Assembly (NCBI GenBank): GCA_021325635.1
Contig: JAJPGV010000015.1
Coordinates: forward strand, 62,001 to 126,000
Length of the DNA: 64,000 nucleotides
Direction of reading: 5' to 3'
Source: Chloroflexota bacterium
Lineage (GTDB): Bacteria > Chloroflexota > JAJPGV01
Part shown: positions 25,468 to 34,546 of the stretch, piece by piece
Position numbering within the stretch: position 1 is the first letter of the stretch
How the letters are laid out: every line of letters starts with the position of its first letter
Program-made: the position numbers and the translations under genes
Notes under the pieces: model-generated
The model's database searches: none
The model's input: only the letters and a program-made list of their open reading frames with translations
What the model was told of the DNA's origin: nothing

Positions 25468-26967
25468 CTACTGCCCCGCGAACAGCAGCACCCGACCCTT
25501 GCGGTCCGCCATCACCAGCGATCCGTCGGGCCGCAGCGAGGGGTCCGACCACACTTCCTGGCCGGCGTCGTAGTCGAATACCGGCTGCCCCGAAACGCTG
25601 TCCACGGCGAAGACGTGGCCCACACTGCTGCCCGTGTAAAGCACGCCGTCGGCGTCGAGCGCGGGCGAGTTGTACACCGAGCCGTAGATGTTGAAGCGCC
25701 AGCGCTCCTTCCCGGTAGCGGTGTCCAGCGCGTAGATCCCGCCCCTGTTCGCGCCGAAGTAGACGGTCAGCCCATCAGCGCCGAGCGCCGCGCTCGACCA
25801 GATGCCAGCCACCTCCCGCTCCGCCTCGAACAGCCAGCGCAGCTGGCCATCAGGCGTGATTGCGTAGAAGTTGCTGTTGTTGGCGCTCACATAGAGCGTG
25901 CCGTCCGGCCCGATCGTCGGGGAGGCCGAGCTCCCCACACCAGCCTGCCCACCTGCCCCACTTCGGGCGGATTCGCTGGGGAACGCCGTTGGCCCCAGAT
26001 GCTGGCCAAAATCGAATGTCCATCGCACCGAACCTTGCTCCCCCGTCGAGGGAGGGGCGACGGCGTACAGCTTGCCGTCGTAGCTCGGAACGTAGACGGT
26101 CCCGTCGCTCGCAAGGGCCGGGCTGATGCGCAGGATAGGCCCAGTCTGGGCGGTCCATTTCACGGCGCCCTCGCGACTGACGGCAAAGAGCCTCCCGGCG
26201 CCACTCACCACATAGATTGAGCCATCGGGCCCCACGGTTGGGGATGAGGTCCCCTGGCCAGGGCCGAGATCCACCTTCCAGGCTTCCGAAGCGGTTGTGC
26301 CGGTCGACGGGGCACGAATGGCATATAACGCACCGCCCGTGTCCGGCTGGCCGAAGCCCGCCGCGAACGTCTGCAGCACGCTGCCGTCGTGGGCAACGGC
26401 CGGCGTAGCGTGCAGGGCGGCCATGCCGGGCGCGTCGAAACGCCACTTCAGCGTCAGGCTATTCCCGCGCCCCGGGTCGGTCAGCGCGAACATGGAGCTG
26501 GAGAAGTTATGGATGTAGATCGTGCCGTCCGGGCCAATGGCCGACGAATGCTGCACGTCCGCCCGTCCGGGCCGGCCGTTGGAGCCCGGTTCGGCCGGCA
26601 TCTGGAAGGTCCGAAGCAGCGTAGCCTGTCGAGGACCACGGTATGGGCTGCGTCCGCTGTGCTGGGGGTCCATCTGGTACATCGGCTTGCCCAGGATGGG
26701 GCTTGGCGAGACCGCGGCTGACGTGCTGGCCCGGCCGGAGGCCGCCGCGCTCCCGGCAGGCGCTGCTGAGGCCGGAGCAGGAGATCCACTGGCAGGTGAT
26801 GGCCGTGCAGCTGATGAGAGCTCGGCGCTCGACGGAGAGGAGCCCTGGACCTGGCTTGGACCAGCCTGACCACACGCGGCCAATACCGCCCCAACACCAA
26901 AGAGCGCCGGTATCCCTCGAACAAAATCCCGGCGCGTCACGAGCGGCCCTACCCGACTGCTTGGCAT
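25468..26967 (-). CDS. Tat-exported PQQ-like beta-propeller lipoprotein
   Basis: A 499-residue protein with a twin-arginine signal (TRRDFVRG) running into a lipobox (VLAAC, Cys32). A low-complexity Ser/Ala/Pro linker follows, then about seven PQQ-enzyme-like repeats such as GPDGTIYIHNF, GPDGSIYVVSG, GPDGTLYVSANN and DGVLYTGSSVGHVFAVD. It resembles BamB/PQQ-dehydrogenase propellers but I see no catalytic residues of quinoprotein alcohol dehydrogenases. It probably acts as an anchored scaffold or binding protein on the outer membrane face. About 195 bases upstream of the next gene and 220 on its other side hold no gene. Confidence 0.85.
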   Translation of the reverse strand: MPSSRVGPLVTRRDFVRGIPALFGVGAVLAACGQAGPSQVQGSSPSSAELSSAARPSPASGSPAPASAAPAGSAAASGRASTSAAVSPSPILGKPMYQMDPQHSGRSPYRGPRQATLLRTFQMPAEPGSNGRPGRADVQHSSAIGPDGTIYIHNFSSSMFALTDPGRGNSLTLKWRFDAPGMAALHATPAVAHDGSVLQTFAAGFGQPDTGGALYAIRAPSTGTTASEAWKVDLGPGQGTSSPTVGPDGSIYVVSGAGRLFAVSREGAVKWTAQTGPILRISPALASDGTVYVPSYDGKLYAVAPPSTGEQGSVRWTFDFGQHLGPTAFPSESARSGAGGQAGVGSSASPTIGPDGTLYVSANNSNFYAITPDGQLRWLFEAEREVAGIWSSAALGADGLTVYFGANRGGIYALDTATGKERWRFNIYGSVYNSPALDADGVLYTGSSVGHVFAVDSVSGQPVFDYDAGQEVWSDPSLRPDGSLVMADRKGRVLLFAGQ

Positions 26968-27187
26968 ACACCTGCTCCTATCAAGAGGTTCTCTGCCTCC
27001 CTGGGAAAGCTACGGATGCGAAACAGAGAGCGGTTGTACTCGTCAGGTAAACAGGACGGGCCGGCCTTCGCGGCACCTTCGCATTTGGCGATTGCAAGAC
27101 CATGCTGGAGCTAGAGACGCAGTGACTTTCGGAACACCCCTGTGCAGCCCGAGAGGCGGGTCATCCTGGGTCACCTGCAACGGCGCC

Positions 27188-27688
27188 CTAGTTGCCGGCC
27201 ATGTGCTCGCTCTTGAACGTACCGATGATTCGCTCGAGCTCGTGGGAATCGGCCGCAACCGGCGATTCCCAGTGGTCCGTCCGTCCGGACACGCTCCGGA
27301 TGGCCAGCTCACAGAAGACCAGACTTTCGAGCGGGTATGGCGTCAGCCCCGACTCGAATATCGGCTCCAGCGCCTGCCGCTCCGCACCAATGTTCTCCAT
27401 CTCTGGCGGGTTTCGATCCATACGGACGATGTCGCCAACCACGACGACCGTGGTCCACTGGTCCTCGTCCCGCACCTCCTCCACCTCCAGGCACACGCCG
27501 GTGGGATGAGCTGCCAGAAAGCTCAGCTTCTGGCCGGGAATGAGCGCCAGGCTGATGGTTCCGGGTTCAAACGCGTAGGCAACCGGGACCACATAGGACT
27601 GGTCGCTGGCGGGCGAGTAGCAGCCCAGCCGGGCAACGCCATTGCGCGCCAGAACTTCTTCGCACTCCGGCAGGCTCAGGTCGGCCAT
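27188..27688 (-). CDS. Pyridoxamine 5'-phosphate oxidase-like flavin-binding protein
   Basis: A 166-residue protein of the PNPOx-like split-barrel family. The N-terminal block CEEVLARNGVARLGCYSP, the central VVPVAYAF strand and the EVEEVRDEDQWTTVVVVGD segment match the Pyridox_ox_2 type, which binds FMN, F420 or heme. It is too short and divergent to be PdxH itself. It begins 15 bases after the stop of the PEP synthase gene and may be cotranscribed with it. Substrate unknown. Confidence 0.85.
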   Translation of the reverse strand: MADLSLPECEEVLARNGVARLGCYSPASDQSYVVPVAYAFEPGTISLALIPGQKLSFLAAHPTGVCLEVEEVRDEDQWTTVVVVGDIVRMDRNPPEMENIGAERQALEPIFESGLTPYPLESLVFCELAIRSVSGRTDHWESPVAADSHELERIIGTFKSEHMAGN

Positions 27689-27703
27689 TTGGCATAGCCC
27701 TCC

Positions 27704-30157
27704 TTATTTGTGCGCTCTATGCTCCATCGTCACGGGGCCGCGGACCTGCTCTCGCGCCACCGGCGCAGCGCTGGCCATGCGTCGCTCGAGCTCCAGCACG
27801 CTGCGCGTGGTCTTGATCACGGTGTCGGGGTTGAGGCTCATGGAGTCGATACCTATTTCGACCAGGTACTCGGCCATGTCCGGATAGTCCGACGGGGCTT
27901 GTCCGCACAGTCCCGAATGAACCCGGTTGCGACGGCAGCCCTCCACGGCCAGGCGAATCATCTCCTTCACGCCTTCGTCCCGCTCGTCGTAGTCGAAGGC
28001 CACGATTTCGCTGTCGCGATCGACCCCCAGCGTCAGCTGAGTGAGGTCGTTGGAGCCTATCGAGAAGCCGTCGAACAGCTCGGCGAAGCGATCGATCAGG
28101 ATGACGTTGTTGGGGATCTCGCACATCGCATAGATCTGGAGCCCGTTCTCCCCCCGTTTCAGGCCGAGCGCGGCCATCGCTTCGAGCACCTGCCGGGCCT
28201 CAGCCACACGGCGCACGAAGGGCAGCATCAGAATGACGTTGCTGAGACCCATGTCGTCGCGGACGCGCTTCATGGCCCTGCACTCCAGCGCGAAGCCCTC
28301 GACGTAGGCGGGATGAGCATAACGGGAAGCACCGCGAAAGCCGATCATCGGATTGTCCTCGTGCGGCTCGAACCCGGCTCCGCCGACCAGGCTCGCGTAC
28401 TCATTGGTCTTGAAGTCGGACATCCTCACTACCACCGGCTTTGGCCAGAAGGCAGCGGCGATGGTGCCAATTCCTTCGGACAGACGTTCGACGAAGAAGC
28501 TCGATCCGTCGGGATAGCCACGAAGCAGGCGCTGAATGGTCTCCTGCGCTCGCGGGTCCGAAACCAGGTCGGGATGCAGCAGCGCCAGCGGGTGCACCTT
28601 GATGTACTCGCTGATGATGAATTCCATCCGCGTCAGCCCAACCCCATCGTTAGGCAGGAAGGACGTCTTGAAAGCAAGGTCCGGATTACCCAGATTGATC
28701 ATGATCTTGGTTGCCGGGCGTGGAATGTCTCCGGCCTCGATGCGCTCCACGTGGAACGGCACCTCACCTCGATAGACTCGCCCAACGTCCCCTTCGCCGC
28801 AGGACACCGTCAGGGTCTCACCTGTTCGCAGCCTTGTCGTGGCATCGGCTGTGCCCACGACCGCCGGTACGCCCAGCTCGCGAGCGACGATGGCCGCGTG
28901 GCAGGTGCGGCCGCCGCGGTTGGTGACGATAGCCGCCGCCGTCTTCATCACCGGCTCCCAATCCGGGGTGGTGGTGTCGGCCACGAGCACTTCACCCGGC
29001 ATGAAGTCGGCCAGCTGGGTGAGGTTCTCAATGAGATGCGCCACGCCGGCGGCAATCTTCTCGCCGACCGAACGTCCTTCGACGGCGATCTCCCCGTGGC
29101 CTTCCAGAACGTAGCTTTCGAGCGTCGTCAGCTTCCGCTGGGAAGCGACGGTCTCGGGCCGCGCCTGAACGATGTACAGGTTGCCGTCGACCCCGTCCTT
29201 CGCCCACTCAATGTCCATCGGCTGGCGATAGTGGCGCTCGATGGCGAGAGCGCTCTGGGCCAAATCGACCACATCCTCATCGCTGAGGCAGTAGCGGTCG
29301 CGGTCGGCCCTAGGGGTTGGAATGTTGCGGGTTGTGTGCTTTGTCTCTCCTTCAACGAAAACCATCTTCACGGCCTTGTCGCCCAGAATGCGGCGCAGCA
29401 CCGCGCGGTGGCCAGCTTCGAATGTTGGCTTGTGCACGTAGAACTCATCGGGATCGACCGCGCCCTGCACCACGTTCTCGCCCAGGCCGTAGGCGCCGGT
29501 GATCAGCACCACGTCGCGGAACCCGGATTCGGTGTCGAGCGTGAACACGACGCCAGAGGCGGCCAAATCGGAGCGCACCATCTTCATAACGCCAATCGAC
29601 AGCGCCACCTTGAAATGGTCGAAGCCCTGGTCGATGCGGTAGTGAATACCGCGATCGGTGAACAGGCTGGCAAAACAGCGCCGGCAAGCGTCGAGCAGGC
29701 TTTCCTCGCCCTTGATATTCAGGAACGTCTCCTGCTGGCCGGCAAAGCTGGCCGTCGGCAGGTCCTCGGCGGTCGCCGAGCTTCGCACTGCCAGGCTGAT
29801 TTCCTCGCCGTACTCGTCCTGCAGACGCCGATAGCCCTCCAGGATCTCGTCGCTCAGATCCCGGGGGAGGCCTGCACCGTACACGATCTCCCTGGCCCGC
29901 TTGGCGCACCGAGCGAGATCAACCACATTGGCCGGGTCGAGCTCGTCGAGGGCCTCGCGCAGCGGGTCCAAGGCGTTCGCTTCCCGCAGCATGTGCCAAT
30001 AGGCCGGCGCGGTGATCGCGAACCCGTTAGGTACCCGCACACCCTGCGCGGAGAGCTTGCGGAACATCTCGCCCAGGGATGCGTTCTTGCCGCCGACCAG
30101 CGGAACGTCGTCAATCCCAAACTCTTCGAAAAATCGGATGTAGGTCAACGAGCTCAT
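27704..30157 (-). CDS. ppsA: Phosphoenolpyruvate synthase (pyruvate, water dikinase)
   Basis: An enzyme of about 817 residues converting pyruvate and ATP to PEP, AMP and phosphate for gluconeogenesis. The N-terminal ATP-grasp block begins VPLVGGKNASLGEM. The swivelling phosphohistidine domain has GGRTCHAAIVARELGVPAVV with the catalytic His. The C-terminal PEP-binding TIM barrel has the SIGSNDLTQLTLGVDRDS block and the catalytic Cys in HSGLCGQAPSDYPD. Length matches PpsA (about 800). The frame extends to an ATG at 30184; I prefer 30157 because homology begins right there (SSLTYIRFFEE). Neither start has a good Shine-Dalgarno. Confidence 0.95.
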   Translation of the reverse strand: MSSLTYIRFFEEFGIDDVPLVGGKNASLGEMFRKLSAQGVRVPNGFAITAPAYWHMLREANALDPLREALDELDPANVVDLARCAKRAREIVYGAGLPRDLSDEILEGYRRLQDEYGEEISLAVRSSATAEDLPTASFAGQQETFLNIKGEESLLDACRRCFASLFTDRGIHYRIDQGFDHFKVALSIGVMKMVRSDLAASGVVFTLDTESGFRDVVLITGAYGLGENVVQGAVDPDEFYVHKPTFEAGHRAVLRRILGDKAVKMVFVEGETKHTTRNIPTPRADRDRYCLSDEDVVDLAQSALAIERHYRQPMDIEWAKDGVDGNLYIVQARPETVASQRKLTTLESYVLEGHGEIAVEGRSVGEKIAAGVAHLIENLTQLADFMPGEVLVADTTTPDWEPVMKTAAAIVTNRGGRTCHAAIVARELGVPAVVGTADATTRLRTGETLTVSCGEGDVGRVYRGEVPFHVERIEAGDIPRPATKIMINLGNPDLAFKTSFLPNDGVGLTRMEFIISEYIKVHPLALLHPDLVSDPRAQETIQRLLRGYPDGSSFFVERLSEGIGTIAAAFWPKPVVVRMSDFKTNEYASLVGGAGFEPHEDNPMIGFRGASRYAHPAYVEGFALECRAMKRVRDDMGLSNVILMLPFVRRVAEARQVLEAMAALGLKRGENGLQIYAMCEIPNNVILIDRFAELFDGFSIGSNDLTQLTLGVDRDSEIVAFDYDERDEGVKEMIRLAVEGCRRNRVHSGLCGQAPSDYPDMAEYLVEIGIDSMSLNPDTVIKTTRSVLELERRMASAAPVAREQVRGPVTMEHRAHK

Positions 30158-30271
30158 GGCAGCTGGCACTCGAGCCGCCACCATGACAGCTTGCCACTGT
30201 TGCGTGTGGATGCGGACATTGAACGCTCCCCTTCCTCTCCCGGCTGGAACCCAAGCTCGGCCACGGCAGAT

Positions 30272-31666
30272 TCACCCCCACTGTGAGGCTCGAGGCGTCA
30301 AACCAACAGGAACGGGAAATAGATGATGTCGAAATCCGGAAGAACGTTCACGGGGAATGCTCTCCGCGGCTGCGGCGGACCTTATTGAGGCACAAGCGCC
30401 AGATCGTGCTGCCGCCTTCGGCCGATGAGCCCCAGGTGACCCGAAGGCCAACCGCGCCTTCGAGATCGAGCCAAGAAACATGACGACAGCCCATACGAGC
30501 AGCACTGTCGCCAGCTGAATAACCGTGGTGAGCAGCACCGGCTCGCCAGAATAGCTGAGCCCAGGCAGCTCGCGCACGACCAAGCCAACGATGAACAGAT
30601 GCACCGTGTAGGCCGTCAATGCATGCTGACCGAGCGGTAATAGCAGCCAGCCGAGCGCATGCTTGATGGGCTGCCACTGAAGACTCAGCAGCGTAAACGC
30701 GAACGTGCAAAGGATAAGGAATACGAACAGCCGGCCCACCCGGAGATCGCTTTTGGAGAAGAGCTGCGCATCCAGCGCCGTTGGGTCGCGCAGCGGGAAC
30801 AGCCTGCCGAACAGCTCGAATTCGTGGCGATAAAACCACAGCGTTCCGGTCCCGAGCCCAGCCGAGGATGTAAGCAGAAGCAGCGCGGGAACTCTGCTGA
30901 GCCATCTTCCCAACGCCTCTCGATGGCAGCCCACGACTATCCCGGTGACGAATAACGCCTGCCAGGCAGGGAAATGAAAGACGAGGTTGTCCTGGACGGC
31001 CCACGGCACCTGGACCTGCTCGGGCCATCGCTGCCAGGCGGCCCACAGCGCCCATGAGGCCAGCAGGACGATGAGCGTCTGCCGCTTGGCCACAAGCGCC
31101 AACACTGCTGGCGCAGCGAGCACGAGCAATGTGTACATCAGGAGAACGTCGGTCAGAAAGTAAGTGCGATGCAGCGTCAGCACGCCGACGACGAACGTCT
31201 CCAGGTCTTGGGGATCGACGGTGTCCGCCCAGGGCAGCCCGAGCCTGTAGGAAAACGCCGAATACAGGAGCGTCAGCAGGACCGTCAGCCAGTACAGCTT
31301 CCAGGCCCGTTTGAGTGCCATCCGCACGCCGGCGCCGATGCCGTCTCGCCAGACGGCCTTGCTGTACACGACACCCATCACCATGCCGGAGATGAAGACG
31401 AACGCTTCAGCCGCTGAGACGAAGAACACGTTGCCTCCGGTAACGCTGTAGAGGTAGGAATGATCGCCTCCGACGTGGTCGGCAACCATGGCGAAAACGG
31501 CGAATCCGCGCAGCAGGTCCAGCCGCAGGTCGCGGCTCCCGCCGCGGTAACGAGCGCGATCCAGCACCGAGCTCGTCCAGCTTCTGATGACCGGCACAAA
31601 GCGCCTGGCCGGCATGATGCGGCCAGTGGACATTGCCATAAGGACTCGTGCTCCCAACTCAACCAT
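30272..31666 (-). CDS. OpgC-like membrane acyltransferase
   Basis: A 464-residue protein with about ten membrane helices. The DLRLDLLRGFAVFAMVADHV block with the helix-1 His/Asp pattern, and FFVSAAEAFVFISGMVMG, match the OpgC/acyltransferase-3-like group that adds acyl (often succinyl) groups to extracytoplasmic glycans. The last about 60 residues look unlike membrane-protein sequence and are low-complexity. An alternative reading frame over 30348-30480 gives more native-looking sequence, so a 3' frameshift is possible. The first 45 residues are probably untranslated or a cytoplasmic extension; a later start is plausible. Substrate unknown. Confidence 0.8.
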   Translation of the reverse strand: MVELGARVLMAMSTGRIMPARRFVPVIRSWTSSVLDRARYRGGSRDLRLDLLRGFAVFAMVADHVGGDHSYLYSVTGGNVFFVSAAEAFVFISGMVMGVVYSKAVWRDGIGAGVRMALKRAWKLYWLTVLLTLLYSAFSYRLGLPWADTVDPQDLETFVVGVLTLHRTYFLTDVLLMYTLLVLAAPAVLALVAKRQTLIVLLASWALWAAWQRWPEQVQVPWAVQDNLVFHFPAWQALFVTGIVVGCHREALGRWLSRVPALLLLTSSAGLGTGTLWFYRHEFELFGRLFPLRDPTALDAQLFSKSDLRVGRLFVFLILCTFAFTLLSLQWQPIKHALGWLLLPLGQHALTAYTVHLFIVGLVVRELPGLSYSGEPVLLTTVIQLATVLLVWAVVMFLGSISKARLAFGSPGAHRPKAAARSGACASIRSAAAAESIPRERSSGFRHHLFPVPVGLTPRASQWG

Positions 31667-31834
31667 CTCGCGCCGGCCGGTAACGGTGGGTTAAGCCCGA
31701 ATGAACTGCTCGTCAATAGATCCTGGCCACACGTGTTCGGGCCTCATTTATCCGGCGTTCCCCGAAGATTCATGCCCTGATAGCTATGTTGGAGCCAGAT
31801 CAGAACGCCGCAGCTGCTTTGGGAGGTGCCCAAA

Positions 31835-32218
31835 ATGACACAGACAGGACGTACACTGGCCATCGTCGTGGCCGTCCTGGCCGTCCTGGTATTCGTGGGT
31901 CCGCTGATTATGGACGGCATCATGGCACCGGGCATGATGGGAGGCTATGGCGGGCCGCATGGCTGGGTATGGTGGCCCGGGTTCTATCGGGGAACGTTTC
32001 CGAGCGGCTGGGCGTTCGGCCTGGCACTGGGACTTCGCGGCCTGGTGATGCTGGTCTTCTGGGGTCTCGCGATCGCCGGCGTAGTGCTCCTTGTACGCTG
32101 GCTGGCCGGGCAGGGCAGCCATGCGGAGACCGCGCTCGACGTCCTCAAGCGCCGCTACGCCGCGGGTGAGGTCACGAGGGAGCAGTACGAGCAGCTGCGC
32201 CGCGAACTCGAGCGCTAG
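31835..32218 (+). CDS. Small membrane protein with C-terminal SHOCT domain
   Basis: A 127-residue protein with two membrane helices, a Gly/Met-rich loop (GMMGGYGGPHGW) between them and a C-terminal SHOCT domain (LDVLKRRYAAGEVTREQYEQ), a short oligomerisation module. The ATG at 31835 has GGGAGG 8 bases upstream, better than the GTG at 31826. Met- and His-rich loops of this sort are seen in copper-related small membrane proteins, but no direct evidence ties it to copper here. The exact role is unknown. Confidence 0.82.
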   Translation: MTQTGRTLAIVVAVLAVLVFVGPLIMDGIMAPGMMGGYGGPHGWVWWPGFYRGTFPSGWAFGLALGLRGLVMLVFWGLAIAGVVLLVRWLAGQGSHAETALDVLKRRYAAGEVTREQYEQLRRELER

Positions 32219-32518
32219 GACGCAGACGGCACGGCCAGTACGAGAGGCCTGCCTAATCGAGATTGCCGAAGTAAGGAAGGCGCGGCGCCCTTCCAGCGAG
32301 TTCGTGACCGGCGCAAGCTGGCTCGGCTAAAGCTGCTCCCCATGGGCGTGGTGAGCCCAGTTCGGGACATCGAGCTCGGCGCGGGCCGGTGCACCTTGAC
32401 CGGCGAGGGCTTATAACCATTCCGTGTGTGTGCGATCACCGTACCGTCTAAAGAGGCATGGCTTCTACGGCACAGCGCGACCATGAACAGCGCCCTCGAT
32501 GAGGGCTGAGGCTCGCCC
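32219..32518. other. 300-base intergenic region, no gene seen
   Basis: No frame here carries a plausible gene. A TATAAC at about 32412 and a TTGACC about 10 bases before it are too close together to be a standard promoter. It presumably holds the promoter of the downstream exporter gene. Confidence 0.4.
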
Positions 32519-34003
32519 GTGCCACTCCTGAAGGACCTGTTCGAGCGCTTCGAATACAAGTACCTCGTAGCGAGCGCCTTCGTGTTCGGGCTGTTCATGA
32601 CCCTGCTCGACACCACCATCGTCAACGTGGCGCTGCCGCGCCTCGGCACTGAATTCCATGCTGGCACGGACAGGCTGGAGTGGGTGGTCACAGGCTACCT
32701 GGTCAGCCTGGCCGTCTGGATTCTCGCCTCCGGCTGGCTCGGGGACCGCTTCGGCACCAAGAAAACCTTCCTGTTCGCGACGGCGATGTTCACCCTCGGC
32801 TCCGCGCTGTGCGGACGGGCCTGGAGCATCGAGTCGCTGGCCTTCTTTCGCGTGCTGCAAGGCATCGGCGGCGGCATGATGAGTCCTGTCGGGACGGCGA
32901 TGCTGTTTCGGGTCTTCTCGGTTCACGAGCGCGCCCGCGCCTCGTCCATCCTTGGCATCCCGACCCAGCTCGCCCCGATGCTGGGCCCTTTGCTGGGCGG
33001 GTTCCTGGTAGATCGCGTCAGCTGGCGCTGGATTTTCGACGTCAACGTGCCCGTCGGCGCGCTCTCATTCCTGTTTGCGGCCAAGGCGCTGCGCGAGCAT
33101 CGCGAAGAGCGCGCCGGAGGTTTCGATCCGTCGGGATTCGTTCTCTCAGGCGTCGGACTGGCCGCGGTGCTCTACGCGCTGTCGCGCGGCCCGGACGATG
33201 GCTGGACGGCCGCGAACGTGCTCGTCACCGGATTGCTCGGCCTCAGCTGTCTGGTGGGACTGGTGCTGGTGGAGAAAAGGCTGTCGGCGCCAATGCTGGA
33301 CCTCGCGCTCTTTGGCGGCAGGATATTTCGCACGGCCAATCTTGCCGCCTTCTGCACCTTCAGCGCACAGAACGGCGTGCTGTTCCTGCTGCCTCTGTTT
33401 CTGCAAGGGCCGCGCGGGCTGTCGGCCTTCGATTCCGGGCTCATCACCTCTGCTCAGCCTCTGGGGACCATCGCCATGGTGCAGGTGACCAGCCGGCTGT
33501 ACGCCCGCATTGGACCTCGCCCCAACCTGATTGTCAGCACCTGCGGCATCATCGTGACTGCGTTCCTGCTGACGCGCGTCGGCCTGGAGACGAACCTGTG
33601 GTGGATCCGGGGCATCATGCTGCTGCGGGGCGTATTCATCGCCTTCAACATGGTGAGCATGCAGACGATAGCCTTCGCCACCATCTCCCATGAAAAGATG
33701 GGCCGAGCCTCCTCACTCTTCAGCACCCAGCGCCAGGTCGCGTCGGCGTTCGGCGTCGCGGCGCTGGGCACGGTCCTCATCAGCAGCAGCGCCGCCGCCC
33801 CCGGTGCAAGCGTCAGAAGCGCGGCGGCCCAGCTGGTCACCGTTCAGTCGTTCCACATTGCGTTTGCGGCGTCCGGCCTGCTGGGCATCATGGCGCTGCT
33901 CTTCGCTCTTCAGATTCGAAAGCAGGACGTCATCGCTCCGCAGAGCATGCGCAGCACACAGAAGGGACTCGGTGAATCGAGCCCCGCGCTACCGCTGCAC
34001 TAA
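32519..34003 (+). CDS. DHA2-family MFS drug exporter (EmrB/QacA type)
   Basis: A 494-residue transporter with fourteen predicted membrane segments. Motif D1 in helix 1 is FMTLLDTTIVNVALP, motif A is WLGDRFGTKK, and motif C is the Gly/Pro-rich helix GTPL-like region GIPTQLAPMLGPLLGG. These define the proton-driven EmrB/QacA exporters of lipophilic drugs, dyes and toxic metabolites. The start is GTG; no strong Shine-Dalgarno is visible. It converges on a response regulator 25 bases away. No adjacent EmrA or regulator is seen, so the physiological substrate is unknown. Confidence 0.9.
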   Translation: MPLLKDLFERFEYKYLVASAFVFGLFMTLLDTTIVNVALPRLGTEFHAGTDRLEWVVTGYLVSLAVWILASGWLGDRFGTKKTFLFATAMFTLGSALCGRAWSIESLAFFRVLQGIGGGMMSPVGTAMLFRVFSVHERARASSILGIPTQLAPMLGPLLGGFLVDRVSWRWIFDVNVPVGALSFLFAAKALREHREERAGGFDPSGFVLSGVGLAAVLYALSRGPDDGWTAANVLVTGLLGLSCLVGLVLVEKRLSAPMLDLALFGGRIFRTANLAAFCTFSAQNGVLFLLPLFLQGPRGLSAFDSGLITSAQPLGTIAMVQVTSRLYARIGPRPNLIVSTCGIIVTAFLLTRVGLETNLWWIRGIMLLRGVFIAFNMVSMQTIAFATISHEKMGRASSLFSTQRQVASAFGVAALGTVLISSSAAAPGASVRSAAAQLVTVQSFHIAFAASGLLGIMALLFALQIRKQDVIAPQSMRSTQKGLGESSPALPLH

Positions 34004-34028
34004 CGCGTCGTTGTGCAGAGGCCCATGG

Positions 34029-34388
34029 CTAATCCGCGCGGCCGAGCAGCGACTCGATCTTTTGGCTCAGCACGTCGAGCTCGAAAGGCTTCGAGAGGTA
34101 GTCGTCGCAGCCCGCCGCAAAGGCTTCGCTGCGGTAGTCGCTGGCGGCCAGGACGATCACGCGCAAGCTGCTGCAGCGATTCTTGGCGGCACGCGTGAGC
34201 TCCAAGCCGTTCATGCGCGGCATCCGAACATCGGTGACGATGAGCTCGGGGCAGCCTGTCCGGTCGATGCGCTCCAACGCGTCCGCTCCATTGGACGCCA
34301 TTTCAACCACGGCCCCGGGTAGTTCCTGTGCTACCCCCCCGACGATGAATCGAATGCCATCGTCGTCATCCACTACCAGAACGCGCAT
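34029..34388 (-). CDS. Stand-alone receiver-domain response regulator
   Basis: A 119-residue single receiver domain in CheY/Spo0F style. Acidic residues Asp7-Asp8, phospho-acceptor Asp53 (IVTDVRMP), the Ala in place of the usual Thr (VLAAS) and Lys of SKPF are visible. It carries no output domain, so it probably acts by protein contact or as a phosphate relay. No kinase is adjacent; candidate partners in the window include the orphan kinase at 40.8 kb. The 158 bases beyond its start contain no gene. Confidence 0.88.
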   Translation of the reverse strand: MRVLVVDDDDGIRFIVGGVAQELPGAVVEMASNGADALERIDRTGCPELIVTDVRMPRMNGLELTRAAKNRCSSLRVIVLAASDYRSEAFAAGCDDYLSKPFELDVLSQKIESLLGRAD

Positions 34389-34546
34389 CGAATCCGACTT
34401 AGCTTACCTGAATTTGCACTCTATCCCACACCGAGCGATTCGGCGTAGAACGTGGCACGAGTGTGCAGAAACCATGCCAGACGGATCTTGCCGCCGCTGC
34501 GTCCCGCAGCTCGAGCTGAGCGACGTCCTGCCCGCCGCCGTGTACG

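Noticed and set aside
27710-30286. 858-residue ORF opposite ppsA
   Set aside because: Mirror-frame shadow of a complete PEP synthase gene; GC-rich codon bias keeps the opposite frame open.
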